Shown: positions 28,991 through 36,919 of the stretch, piece after piece | How positions within the stretch are numbered: the stretch's first letter is position 1 | How the letters are laid out: every line of letters begins with the position of its first letter | Assembly: GCA_036389485.1 (NCBI GenBank) | Contig: DASVPR010000059.1 | Span: forward strand, 1-64,000 | Direction: 5' to 3' | DNA: 64,000 nucleotides | Origin: CADCVT01 sp036389485 | GTDB lineage: Bacteria; Actinomycetota; Thermoleophilia; Solirubrobacterales; Solirubrobacteraceae | Notes under the pieces: generated by a model | The model's database searches: none | What the model was told of the DNA's origin: nothing | Seen by the model: the letters and a program-made list of their open reading frames with translations, nothing else | Position numbers and translations under genes: made by a program

Positions 28991-30045
28991 CCGAACTGCT
29001 CCACGAAGCGCAGGTCGTTCTCGAAGAACATCCGCAGGTCCGGGACGCCGTGCTTGAGGAACGCGACCCGCTCGATCCCCAGGCCGAAAGCGAAGCCCTG
29101 GATGCGCTCGGGGTCGTAGCCGTTGTCGCGGACGTAGCCGTAGACGTTCGGGTCCACCTCGCCGGCGCCGAGGATCTCGATCCACGCCTCGCCCTTGCAC
29201 AGCGGGCAGCGCGAGCCGTCCTTCAGGTGGCCGTCGGTGCAGTTGAAGCACGAGACGTCGATCTCGACGCTCGGCTCGGTGAACGGGAAGAAGTGCGGCC
29301 TCAGCCGGACGTCGCGTTCGTCGCCGAAGAGCGCGCGGGCGAACTGCAGCAGGGTGCCCTTGAGGTCGGCGAGCGTGACGTCCTCGTCGACCGCCAGCCC
29401 CTCGACCTGGTGGAACTGCGGGGTGTGGGTCGCGTCGTTGTCGCGGCGGTAGACGCGGCCCGGGATGACGATGTAGAGCGGCGGCGGGAACTGCTCCATC
29501 GCGCGGACCTGCATCGGCGACGTGTGCGTGCGCAGGACGACGTCGTCGTGGACGTAGAAGGTGTCGCTGCGGTCGCGCGCGGGGTGCGTGACCGAGTGGT
29601 TGAGCGCGTCGAAGTTGTAGTAGGTGAGGTCGACCTCCGGGCCCTCGACGACGCTGAAGCCGAGGCCGAGGAAGACGTCCTCGATCTCGCGCCGCGTGGC
29701 GGTGAGGAGGTGCAGGCGGCCGACGGGCTGCGGGGGCGCGCCGGGGAGGGTGACGTCGATGCGGTCGGCCGCGAGCCTCGCGTCGAGCTCGGTGGCCTCG
29801 AGCGCCGCCGTCCGCTCCTCGACCAGCGCCTCCAGCGCCTTGCGCGCCTCGTTGGCCGCGCGCCCGACGACGCCCCGCTGCTCGGGCGGCAGCTCCGCGA
29901 CGCCGCGCAGCAGGTTCGGCAGCTCCGCCTTGCGGCCCAGCCACTGCACCCGCTCGCGCTCGAGCGCGTCCGAGTCCACGGCGTCGCGGATCGCCCGCTC
30001 GGCCTGCTCGCGGAGCTCTTCGATGCGTGTGGTCGGGTCGTTCAT
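28987..30045 (-). CDS. pheS: Phenylalanyl-tRNA synthetase alpha subunit
   Basis: A 352-residue catalytic chain that charges tRNA-Phe. An N-terminal coiled coil is followed by the class II core: motif 2 YRRDNDATHTPQFHQVEGLAV, the Cys-rich loop SCFNCTDGHLKDGSRCPLCKG, and motif 3 GFAFGLGIERVAFLKHGVPDLR. Two ATGs are possible, 30051 and 30045 (MPMNDP); I use the second, closer to homologues. Neither has a Shine-Dalgarno site, because the U-tract of the attenuator terminator ends at 30052, directly abutting the first ATG. Expression is therefore tied to the leader region described separately. Confidence 0.96.
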   Translation of the reverse strand: MNDPTTRIEELREQAERAIRDAVDSDALERERVQWLGRKAELPNLLRGVAELPPEQRGVVGRAANEARKALEALVEERTAALEATELDARLAADRIDVTLPGAPPQPVGRLHLLTATRREIEDVFLGLGFSVVEGPEVDLTYYNFDALNHSVTHPARDRSDTFYVHDDVVLRTHTSPMQVRAMEQFPPPLYIVIPGRVYRRDNDATHTPQFHQVEGLAVDEDVTLADLKGTLLQFARALFGDERDVRLRPHFFPFTEPSVEIDVSCFNCTDGHLKDGSRCPLCKGEAWIEILGAGEVDPNVYGYVRDNGYDPERIQGFAFGLGIERVAFLKHGVPDLRMFFENDLRFVEQFG

Positions 30046-30051
30046 GGGCAT

Positions 30052-30075
30052 AAAAAAGGCGCCGTTCCCGGCGCC
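30052..30075 (-). terminator. Intrinsic terminator inside the pheS leader (attenuator)
   Basis: In transcript order GGCGCC (30075-30070), loop GGGAAC (30069-30064), GGCGCC (30063-30058), then six U (30057-30052), ending one base before the first pheS ATG. It is the strongest factor-independent terminator in the window and lies between an rRNA methylase and pheS on the same strand, which is sensible only if it is regulated. Confidence 0.85.
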
Positions 30076-30125
30076 CGCGAGGCTCGCGATCGGCTGCGCA
30101 GCTACGCGGCCGTCGCCTCGCGGGC
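30073..30125 (-). promoter_or_regulatory. Antiterminator arms of the pheST-argCJBD attenuator
   Basis: Arm A, GCCCGCGAGGC at 30125-30115 (inside leader codons 12-15), is perfectly complementary over 11 bases to arm B, GCCTCGCGGGC at 30083-30073. Arm B overlaps the upstream arm of the terminator (30075-30070) by three bases, so the A:B helix and the terminator compete. Between them lies a small symmetric element GCTGCGCAGC. A ribosome at the leader stop codon would cover arm A and favour termination; one stalled at codons 5-9 would leave arm A free. Confidence 0.7.
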
Positions 30126-30158
30126 CTCGGTACGGCGAAATCGGCGGGTGCTGAGCAT
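30102..30158 (-). CDS. Leader peptide upstream of pheS
   Basis: An 18-codon ORF, MLSTRRFRRTEAREATAA, ATG at 30158 and TAG at 30104-30102. It begins 11 bases after the methylase stop and ends 50 bases before the attenuator U-tract. The central RRFRR uses CGC-CGA-TTT-CGC-CGT; TTT and CGA are rare codons in this GC-rich background. Its placement, size and overlap with the antiterminator arm argue for a transcription-attenuation leader rather than a functional protein. A Phe codon would sense PheRS activity and the flanking Arg codons could sense arginine, whose synthesis genes lie in the same operon. This role is inferred. Confidence 0.65.
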   Translation of the reverse strand: MLSTRRFRRTEAREATAA

Positions 30159-30169
30159 CGCGCGTGAAG

Positions 30170-30859
30170 TTAGCGCACCGCTTCGTACAGCGCCACCGTC
30201 GCGGCCATCGCCGCGTTGAGCGACTCGGATCGGATCGGGATGTGCGCGACGCGATCGCAGGCCTCGACGACCTCGCGCGGGAGCCCGTCCCGCTCCGCCC
30301 CCACGACGAACGTGGCCGCTCCCGGCCCGAGCGTGTCCCCCTCGCGGGCGACGAGCGCGACCCTCGGCGCCGGCAGCGCCGCGACCTTGTCGAACCTCGC
30401 CACCGGCACCTCGAAGACCGCACCCATCGAGGCGCGAACGGCCTTCGGCCCGAACGGGTCCGCGGTGTCCGGCCCGATCGCGACGGAGCTCGCGCCGAAC
30501 GCGAGCGCGGACCGGAGGATCGTGCCGACGTTCCCCGGGTCGCCGACGCCCCAGAGCGCGACGCAGAGCGGCCCGGCGGGCACCTCCGCCCACCTTCGCC
30601 TGAACACGCCGATCGCCCGGGTGCCGGAGCCGAGCGAGGAGGCCTTCGCGAGCAGAGCGGGTTCGACCGGCTCCGCCGCGAGCGGGCCCGGAAGGGATCC
30701 TTCGGATCCGGCCGCGACGAGCGCGAAGTCGGGGCGCCAGCGGGCGCGGCGCGCGGCGGCGACCAGATCCTCCCCCTCCGCGACGAACAGCTCCGGGTCG
30801 CGGCGTCGCTGCAGCCGGCGGACCAGCTTCAGCTTCGGGTTGTCGGCGCTGGTGATCAG
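30170..30859 (-). CDS. SpoU/TrmH-family RNA 2'-O-methyltransferase (TsnR-like), CTG start
   Basis: About 229 residues of a SPOUT-class methyltransferase with an N-terminal RNA-binding part (ITSADNPKLKLVRRLQRRRDPELFVAEGEDLV) and the three knot motifs: GNVGTILRSALAFGASS, VVGAERDGLPREVVEACD, and PIRSESLNAAMAATVALYEA. It should methylate a ribose in rRNA using S-adenosylmethionine. The only start that keeps the conserved N-terminus is CTG at 30859, overlapping the rplT stop as CTGA; no ATG, GTG or TTG is near. Gene order matches the tsnR position known in Mycobacterium, between rplT and pheS. Confidence 0.9.
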   Translation of the reverse strand: MITSADNPKLKLVRRLQRRRDPELFVAEGEDLVAAARRARWRPDFALVAAGSEGSLPGPLAAEPVEPALLAKASSLGSGTRAIGVFRRRWAEVPAGPLCVALWGVGDPGNVGTILRSALAFGASSVAIGPDTADPFGPKAVRASMGAVFEVPVARFDKVAALPAPRVALVAREGDTLGPGAATFVVGAERDGLPREVVEACDRVAHIPIRSESLNAAMAATVALYEAVR

Positions 30860-31215
30860 CCGTCGTTGGCGGCCTTGGCGGCCGCGGCGATCCCGGCGAA
30901 CGTCTCCGGGTCGCGGACCGCGATGTCCGCGAGGACCTTGCGGTCGAGCTCGATGCCGGCGGCCTGCACGCCGTGGATGAACTGCGAGTAGCTCATCCCG
31001 TTCTGGCGCGCGGCGGCGTTGATGCGGGTGATCCACAGCCGGCGGAAGTCGCGCTTCCTGTTCCGGCGGTCCCGGTACGCGTAGGCGTCGGCCTTCATGA
31101 CCGTCTCCTTGGCCTTCTTGTACCGGCGGCTCGCGTCGCCGCGGTAGCCCTTCGCGCGCTCGAGCGTCGCGCGGCGCTTCTTCTTCGCGTGGACGGAGCG
31201 CTTGACGCGGGTCAT
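30856..31215 (-). CDS. rplT: 50S ribosomal protein L20
   Basis: A 119-residue L20, fully typical: MTRVKRSVHAKKKRRATLERAKGY at the N-terminus, then YRDRRNRKRDFRRLWITRINAAARQNGMSYSQFI, and the C-terminal rRNA-binding domain. It binds 23S rRNA early in 50S assembly. The ATG at 31215 directly follows the rpmI stop with no gap, and the stop overlaps the CTG start of the methylase. Confidence 0.98.
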   Translation of the reverse strand: MTRVKRSVHAKKKRRATLERAKGYRGDASRRYKKAKETVMKADAYAYRDRRNRKRDFRRLWITRINAAARQNGMSYSQFIHGVQAAGIELDRKVLADIAVRDPETFAGIAAAAKAANDG

Positions 31216-31419
31216 CTAGCGGCCCAGCCCCTGCAGCAGCTTCTTCGCCCGCACCGCGTCCTGCCCCTCGAGGGTGGCCTCCTGACCCAGGCGGCGCTTG
31301 CGCTTCGCCGACTTCTTGCCCAGGTTGTGGGACGTGAAGGCGTGATGCGTCTTGACCTTGCCCTTGGCGGTGACCTTGAAGCGCTTCTTCGCGCCCGAGT
31401 GGGACTTCATCTTCGGCAT
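31216..31419 (-). CDS. rpmI: 50S ribosomal protein L35
   Basis: A 67-residue basic L35 (MPKMKSHSGAKKRFKVTAKGKVK, HNLGKKSAKRKRRLG). It lies 30 bases downstream of the orphan binding-protein gene. The minus strand carries TATCCT (31437-31432) 12 bases before the ATG, a possible own promoter; no Shine-Dalgarno is visible. In most bacteria infC directly precedes rpmI; here two secreted-protein genes intervene. Confidence 0.98.
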   Translation of the reverse strand: MPKMKSHSGAKKRFKVTAKGKVKTHHAFTSHNLGKKSAKRKRRLGQEATLEGQDAVRAKKLLQGLGR

Positions 31420-31449
31420 GAGCGACGCAGGAGGATAGCGGCCGGTCGC

Positions 31450-32613
31450 CTACGGGGCCCCGGCGTCGACCGCGTGGTCCCACACGAGCCGGCCGCGGCC
31501 GCCGCGGTACACGCCGTACCGGGTCAGCGACGCGTCGCCGTTGGCGTCGATCGAGTAGCGGCCGAGGACGGAGTCGCGGTCGCGCGTCGCGAAGAACGCG
31601 TCGCGGACGCCCTCGCGCCTCCCTCCGCCACGGGGCAGCGCGTCGAGGATGACGCTCATCGCCTCGTAGCCGTAGAGCGCGAATGGGTCGGCGCCGGCGC
31701 CCAACGCCGCGAGGACCTCCCGCCCCGCGGCCGGATACGCGTCAGGCGCCATCGGAAGCGCGGTCATCCGCGTGCGCCGCGCGGCCGCGCGCCCGGCCTT
31801 GCGCAGGAACTCCGGGAACGCGATCCCGTCGCCGCCGAAGAGCTTGAGCCGGCGCACGCGGGCGAGCGCGCGCCAGAGCGGGATCGCCTCGCCGTACCCG
31901 ACGCCGCCGAAGAAGACCGCGTCCGCCCTGCGCCGCCGCGCCAGCGCCGCCAGGGCCCGGCTGTTGTCGCGCGTGTGCGAGAGCGCTCGCGAGCCGACGA
32001 TCGCGAGCCCACGCCGGCGCGCGAACTGCCGGACCAACCGCGACAGCCCCCTCCCGTACACCTCGCGGTCGTGGATGAAGAGCACACGCCGGGCGCCGGC
32101 GTCACGCAGCATCACCGCCGCCGCCGCGGCCTGCACGCGATCGTTGGGGATCACCCGGCCGAAGTTCGGCTCGCCCGTCGGGCGGTACTTGTCGGGCTCG
32201 CCCGGCTCCGACATCGGGCCGTCGCGGGTGAGCCCGACCGCCGTGTTCGAGGGGCTGACCTGGAGCAGCCCGGCCTCGTTGAGGATCGGCATCGAGATCG
32301 CGGTGGCGCCCGAGTTGAACTCGCCGATGTAGGCAACGGCGCCCCCGTCCTGCGCGGCGCGGCGCGCGTTGCGCGCCACCAGCTCGGGGAGCCAGTTGGC
32401 GGCACGCGGCGAGGCGTCGTTCAGCGACACGTAGTGGACCGGGTTGCCCGCCCGCTCGAGCGCGAGCTCGATCCCGCGGACGATGGCGCGCGTCGTGTCG
32501 GCGTACCGGCCCGACAGCGGCAGGCTCGAGTAGACGACCAGATTGTGGCCGCTCGCCGCGGCCGGAAAGGCCGCGGCGAGGACCAGCAGCGCAAGGAGCG
32601 CGGCGCCCCGCAC
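31450..32613 (-). CDS. Orphan periplasmic-type (LivJ/type I) substrate-binding protein
   Basis: A 387-residue exported protein of the branched-chain amino-acid binding-protein fold (Peripla_BP_6 type). Signal peptide MRGAALLALLVLAAAFPAAASG, then VVYSSLPLSGRYADTTRAIVRGIELALERAG, AYIGEFNSGATAISMPILNEAGLLQVSPSNTAVGLT, and GYEAMSVILDAL. It lacks a lipobox Cys and no ABC permease or ATPase lies nearby, so it may be a sensor or a shared-transporter component. The GTG start immediately follows the stop of the Calx-beta gene, so the two are coupled. It lies between infC and rpmI. Confidence 0.9.
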   Translation of the reverse strand: MRGAALLALLVLAAAFPAAASGHNLVVYSSLPLSGRYADTTRAIVRGIELALERAGNPVHYVSLNDASPRAANWLPELVARNARRAAQDGGAVAYIGEFNSGATAISMPILNEAGLLQVSPSNTAVGLTRDGPMSEPGEPDKYRPTGEPNFGRVIPNDRVQAAAAAVMLRDAGARRVLFIHDREVYGRGLSRLVRQFARRRGLAIVGSRALSHTRDNSRALAALARRRRADAVFFGGVGYGEAIPLWRALARVRRLKLFGGDGIAFPEFLRKAGRAAARRTRMTALPMAPDAYPAAGREVLAALGAGADPFALYGYEAMSVILDALPRGGGRREGVRDAFFATRDRDSVLGRYSIDANGDASLTRYGVYRGGRGRLVWDHAVDAGAP

Positions 32614-35600
32614 CTACCTCCGCACTCGCACGAACACGGACCGGCCCTGTCGCGGCGACAGGAAGCGGTTGCCGGTGAACCGGACGACGACCTTCAGCCG
32701 GCGCGCGTTGCGCAGACGCGAGCGGACGTTGAACGGCGTCCGGATCGTGAACTGGCACAGCGCGTCGATCGTCGTGCGGCGGGTCGAGATCGTGTTGCCG
32801 CCGTTCTTGTACTGGGCGGTCACGGTCCCCGTGCCGCAGGCCTCGGCCGCGGTCAGGCCGGTCGGCAGGATCAGCCGGCCGCGCACTCGGAAGACGTGCG
32901 GCAGGGTGAGATCGGTGCGGGGCGAGACCGTGAAGGTCAGGCCCGGCAGCCGGCGCCGGATGTCGTCGTTGGCGATCGTCGCCGTGCCGACGGCCTTGAC
33001 GATGTCCGCGCCCGAGGCGTTCGTCAGCCGCAGCTGGAACGTCTCGTCGCCCTCGGGCGTGGTGTCGCCGACGACGGCCACGGGGACCACCTTCGTCGTC
33101 TCGCCGGCGGCGAACGTCAGCCGCGCGGCCAGGGAGCGGTAGTCCGAGCCACCCGTCGCGGTGCCGTCGGCCGTCGTCACGTCGACCGTGATCGGCGCGG
33201 TCGCGGCGCGCGACAGGGACACGGTGAACACCGCGTTCCGCGTGCCGCCGTCGCCCTCCGCGAGGCCCGTGTCGCCGGCCACGATCGTCGTGTTCGGCTC
33301 GCCCGGCGGCGGCTCCTCGACGGGGGCGGGATCGTCGTTCTGGATCGTCCCGCTGCCGGTCCCGTCGCTGATCGTGGCGTTCGTCGGCGCCGAGAGCGTC
33401 ACGATGAACGTCTCGTCGGGCTCCAACGTCGTGTCGCCCGTGACGGCGGCCGCGACGGTCTTCGTCGTCTGGCCCGGCGAGAACGTCAGCGTGCCGGTCG
33501 TCGTGTTGTAGTCGCTGCCCGAGGACGCCGAGCCGTTCGACGTCGCGAAGTTGACGGTGACCGTCTTGGACGTGGGCGCGGAGAGGCTGACCCCGAAGGT
33601 CGCGTTCCGGGTCCCCGAGTCACCCTCGGCGATTGCCGCATCCGAGACCGACACGCTCGGGAGGTCGTCGTCCACGATCGTGACCTCGCCGGTGGCGTCG
33701 CCGAGCGCGGCGCCGCCGGTCGGCGCGCTGAGGATGACCGAGAACTGCTCGTCCTGCTCGACCGTGGAGTCGTCGAAGATCCCGACCACGATGCTCGCGG
33801 ACGTCGTCCCGGGCGCGAACGACACCGTGGCGTCCTCGGGCGCGGCGGCGAAGTCGGTCTGTGAGGCAGTTCCGGTCGCAGTGTCGTACTGCACCGTGGC
33901 GGTCCGGCTCGACGGGTTCGAGAGCGTCACGGTGAGCGACGCCGGCGGGCCGTCCTCCGGCGCGGTGTCGTCCCCGATCGAGACCACCGCCGTGTCGTCG
34001 TCGCCGATCGTGCCGACGCCGAGCGGGTCGGAGATCGACGCCGTGCCCGACACCGCGGTCAGGTTCACCCGGAGCTTCTCGTTGATCTCGTCCACGTTGT
34101 CGTTCGTGATCGGGACCGCGATCGTCTTCTGCGTCTCGCCCACGTTGAACGTCACGGTCTGGCCGGTCTGCTGCGTGTAGTCCTGGCCGGCGGTCGCCGT
34201 GTCGTCCTGCGTCGACCAGGTGACGGTGTGCGCGGTCCCGGTCGGGCCGGCGCGCGTGAGCGTGAACGTGATCGTCCCGTCGGCCTCGGAGGCCGCGGCG
34301 TCCGCGATCGAGAACACCGGCGTCCCGCTCGGCTGGACCGTGATGTTCACGGTGGCGTCCGCGGACGGGTTGCCCTGGTCGTCGACCGCGCGGTAGGTGA
34401 ACGACGTGGTGCCGATGAAGTTGTCGGCCGGCGTGTACCTGAGGCTGTCCGCACGGCCGTCGTTGTTCGTGTCGACGGCCTCCGCGGTGCCCTCGTCCGG
34501 CGGATCGGGGTCCGGCCCCGGCTGGCTCGTGACCTCGATCGTCAGCAGGTCGCGCGGCTGGTTCTGGTCGACGCACTGCGCCGGGATGGTCACGGCCGTC
34601 TCGAACGGCACGTCGTTGCGCGTGATGTCCGAGCACTCCGGGACGTACTGGATCGCGAACTCCGCGACCGCGTCGTCGTCGGGCGAGACGGAGTACGCGA
34701 AGCGCGACCCGACCGCCACGTCGATGACGCCGCTCAGCCCCGTCTTCGCCCCGTCGGCGCCGCAGTCCGAGTCGAAGTCGGAGACGCACCCCTGATCGCC
34801 CCCGCCCTGCGTCAGGGTGCCGTTCGACGTGTCGCGATCGATGTAGGCGATCGCGTTGTCACCGCGACCTGTGACGTAGAGGAACTCGCCGTCGGGTCGG
34901 CTCGCGATGCTCGTCGCGTCGAGGATGCCGACGAAGGTGGGGCCCGAGCACGTCTCGTTCGACTCGTTGTCGCGCCGGCACTCCCCCGACGCCAGCGTCC
35001 CGTCCCCGGCCGCGTCCGAGAAGCGCGTGATCGAGCTGCCGGGTCCGTTGGCACTGCCGGTGCCCACGGTGTAGACGTCCCACCCGCCGCCCGGCCGCGA
35101 GACCACCTCGACGTCGTGGGCGTTGTTGAGACCCGCGGTCGCGGGGCACGCACTGGGCAGCGTGAGCGTCCCGCGGAAGCACTGATCCATCGTGAGCGCG
35201 CCGCTCGAGTTGTCCCGGTCGTACGACACGAGCGTGCTCGACGTCGAGACCGCGTAGAGGTGCAGCCCGTCGGGGCTGATGTCCGCGGCCCGAACCTCGT
35301 TCTGGGTCACCGAGGACGCATTCGTCAGCGCGCCGGTCGACGTGTTGCGGTCGAGGACGACGATCTTGTCGCTCGCCTCCGAGATCGCGTAGAGCGTCTC
35401 GCCCGCCGGGTCCATCACGAGGAACTGGACGCCGTTGAGGCCGTCGTCGCCGTTCGTGCACCCGCCGGCGCCGATGGCCTGGACGCAGCCGCCGGGCAGC
35501 GCGAGCGGTGTGAGCGCGCCGGTCGTCGTGTTGCGCGAGAAGCCGCGCACCGCGTCCGAGTCCGCCGACGCGACGTACACGTGTGCGCCGTTCGGGCTCA

Positions 35601-36003
35601 CCACCACCGAGGCCGCACCCTGAAGCTGGCTCAGCTCGGAGGCGCAGTTCTCGGGCGAGGACGGGTCGCGCACGCACGCGTTGAAGCTGAGCTCGCCCGT
35701 CGAGAGGTTGCGGGTGAAGGTCGCCAGCGAGCCCGGGTTCGTCCCGCCGCTCGACGCCACGTAGAGGTTCTTGCCGTCGGGCGACAGCGCGACGCCCTCG
35801 GCGTCGGTGACGCCGCCGCTGATCGTCGTCCCGCACTCGGCCGGGTCGGCGTCGGTCTGCGTGCTGATGCAGTCGTTGGGCGCCGGGAGCTGCTGGAGGC
35901 CGCCGGGCGGGGTCGTGTCCTGCGCGACGGCGGGCGAGGCGAAGGCGAGGACCGCGAGCGCGGTGACTGCGATCGCAGTGAGCGAACGGAACGAGCTGAG
36001 CAA
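32614..36003 (-). CDS. Large secreted beta-propeller/Calx-beta protein
   Basis: A 1129-residue exported protein. Signal peptide ends near FASPAVAQ. Residues about 40-450 have repeated blades such as GVALSPDGKNLYVASS, VVVSPNGAHVYVASADSDAV, and ADISPDGLHLYAVSTSS, i.e. a lactonase-like beta-propeller. A cadherin-like module (YTPADNFIGTTSFTYRAVDDQGN) follows near 520. Then come four Calx-beta domains (about 555-985), each ending in G(T/V)I-x-DD and containing DYT/DFA/DYN/DYR and E-D-E motifs expected to bind calcium. The C-terminal beta domain is basic. The TTG start (36003) has AAGGAAG five bases upstream. It may be a surface adhesin or matrix protein. Confidence 0.88.
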   Translation of the reverse strand: MLSSFRSLTAIAVTALAVLAFASPAVAQDTTPPGGLQQLPAPNDCISTQTDADPAECGTTISGGVTDAEGVALSPDGKNLYVASSGGTNPGSLATFTRNLSTGELSFNACVRDPSSPENCASELSQLQGAASVVVSPNGAHVYVASADSDAVRGFSRNTTTGALTPLALPGGCVQAIGAGGCTNGDDGLNGVQFLVMDPAGETLYAISEASDKIVVLDRNTSTGALTNASSVTQNEVRAADISPDGLHLYAVSTSSTLVSYDRDNSSGALTMDQCFRGTLTLPSACPATAGLNNAHDVEVVSRPGGGWDVYTVGTGSANGPGSSITRFSDAAGDGTLASGECRRDNESNETCSGPTFVGILDATSIASRPDGEFLYVTGRGDNAIAYIDRDTSNGTLTQGGGDQGCVSDFDSDCGADGAKTGLSGVIDVAVGSRFAYSVSPDDDAVAEFAIQYVPECSDITRNDVPFETAVTIPAQCVDQNQPRDLLTIEVTSQPGPDPDPPDEGTAEAVDTNNDGRADSLRYTPADNFIGTTSFTYRAVDDQGNPSADATVNITVQPSGTPVFSIADAAASEADGTITFTLTRAGPTGTAHTVTWSTQDDTATAGQDYTQQTGQTVTFNVGETQKTIAVPITNDNVDEINEKLRVNLTAVSGTASISDPLGVGTIGDDDTAVVSIGDDTAPEDGPPASLTVTLSNPSSRTATVQYDTATGTASQTDFAAAPEDATVSFAPGTTSASIVVGIFDDSTVEQDEQFSVILSAPTGGAALGDATGEVTIVDDDLPSVSVSDAAIAEGDSGTRNATFGVSLSAPTSKTVTVNFATSNGSASSGSDYNTTTGTLTFSPGQTTKTVAAAVTGDTTLEPDETFIVTLSAPTNATISDGTGSGTIQNDDPAPVEEPPPGEPNTTIVAGDTGLAEGDGGTRNAVFTVSLSRAATAPITVDVTTADGTATGGSDYRSLAARLTFAAGETTKVVPVAVVGDTTPEGDETFQLRLTNASGADIVKAVGTATIANDDIRRRLPGLTFTVSPRTDLTLPHVFRVRGRLILPTGLTAAEACGTGTVTAQYKNGGNTISTRRTTIDALCQFTIRTPFNVRSRLRNARRLKVVVRFTGNRFLSPRQGRSVFVRVRR

Positions 36004-36120
36004 CGCGTCTTCCTTGTTGGAACGGAGGGCGGGACAGCGATAACGGCCCCGCCAGCAGAAAAGTGCGGTGAATGATGCTCGGTTCAGCGGCGGAAGGTGC
36101 TGGTTCCGCTGAGGGGTCGC

Positions 36121-36843
36121 TCAGTCGGCGAGCTGCTCGGCGCTGCCGAGCGGGCGTTCCTTCGTCGGCTTCGCGCGGGGCTTGCGCGCGCCGCCCTGGC
36201 CGCTGCCGCTGCGCTCCTCGGGCGGGGCGCCGGCGGTGCCGTCGGTCGAAGGGGTCTCCTCCTCCGCGGTCGGCTCCTCGATCTCGCCGGACAGCACCGC
36301 CTTCGACGGGCCGAGGAGCATCGTCATGTTGCGGCCGTCCTGCTGCGGGCGCTGCTCGACGATCGCCAGCTCGGCCAGCTCGGTCGCGAGCCGGTCGAGG
36401 ATCATCTCCCCGCGCTCCGGGTGCGTGACCTCGCGCCCGCGGAACATGATCGTGATCTTGACCTTGTCCTTGTGGCGCAGGAAGCGCTCGACGTGGCGCT
36501 TCTTGGTCTCGTAGTCCTGCTCCGCGATCTTCGGCCGGAACTTGATCTCGCGGACGACGATCTGCTGCTGGTGCTTGCGGGCCTGCTTCTGCTTCTGGGC
36601 CTGCTCGTACTTGTACTTCGAGTAGTCCAGGATGCGCGTGACCGGCGGGCGCGCCTCGGGGGCCACCTCGACGAGGTCGAGGTCCTTGTCCTGCGCGTAG
36701 CGCAGCGCCTTCTCGGTCGGCATGACGCCCAGCTGGGCGCCCGTCTCGTCGATCAGCCGCACCTCCGGGACACGGATGCGCTCGTTGATCCGGGTCGTGT
36801 CCCGCTCGGGCGGGCGCCGGTCGAACCTGCGAGGGACCGGCAA
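36121..36843 (-). CDS. infC: Translation initiation factor IF-3 with long C-terminal tail
   Basis: IF-3 prevents premature 50S joining and checks initiator tRNA. The N-domain is RINERIRVPEVRLIDETGAQLGVMPTEKAL, a basic linker KYEQAQKQKQARKHQQ follows, and the C-domain is VREIKFRPKIAEQDYETKKRHVERFLRHKDKVKITIMFRGRE. The core ends near residue 180; a charged, Gly/Pro-rich tail of about 55 residues follows, longer than in most bacteria. TTG at 36843 is the first in-frame standard start, but IF-3 genes often use AUU/AUC, and ATC at RINER would also fit. A TATACT box lies 34 bases upstream. The usual rpmI neighbour is displaced by 4.7 kb. Confidence 0.93.
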   Translation of the reverse strand: MPVPRRFDRRPPERDTTRINERIRVPEVRLIDETGAQLGVMPTEKALRYAQDKDLDLVEVAPEARPPVTRILDYSKYKYEQAQKQKQARKHQQQIVVREIKFRPKIAEQDYETKKRHVERFLRHKDKVKITIMFRGREVTHPERGEMILDRLATELAELAIVEQRPQQDGRNMTMLLGPSKAVLSGEIEEPTAEEETPSTDGTAGAPPEERSGSGQGGARKPRAKPTKERPLGSAEQLAD

Positions 36844-36877
36844 GTTAGGTGTGTCGAGGCGTCGTCAAGCAGCGGCG

Positions 36878-36883
36878 AGTATA
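36878..36883 (-). promoter_or_regulatory. TATACT -10 box of infC
   Basis: The minus strand reads TATACT at 36883-36878, 34 bases before the TTG start, in the short divergence-free gap after the ABC-2 permease gene. No clear TTGACA lies 16-18 bases upstream, so only the -10 is supported. Confidence 0.45.
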
Positions 36884-36919
36884 GCCGTGAACGCGGTCGC
36901 CGCCAGTGGGCGTGGCCGT

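Noticed and set aside
30045..30170. T-box riboswitch upstream of pheS
   Set aside because: The space is only 125 bases, contains no T-box-like AGGGTGG sequence, and is better explained by a leader-peptide attenuator.
36038..36046. CGATAACGG near the Calx-beta gene as a third WhiG/FliA site
   Set aside because: It lacks the leading GC and faces away from the minus-strand gene; no plus-strand gene starts there.
36004..36120. Terminator of infC
   Set aside because: CAGCGG and CCGCTG could pair around a long loop, but there is no U-tract and the stem is imperfect, so I did not annotate it.
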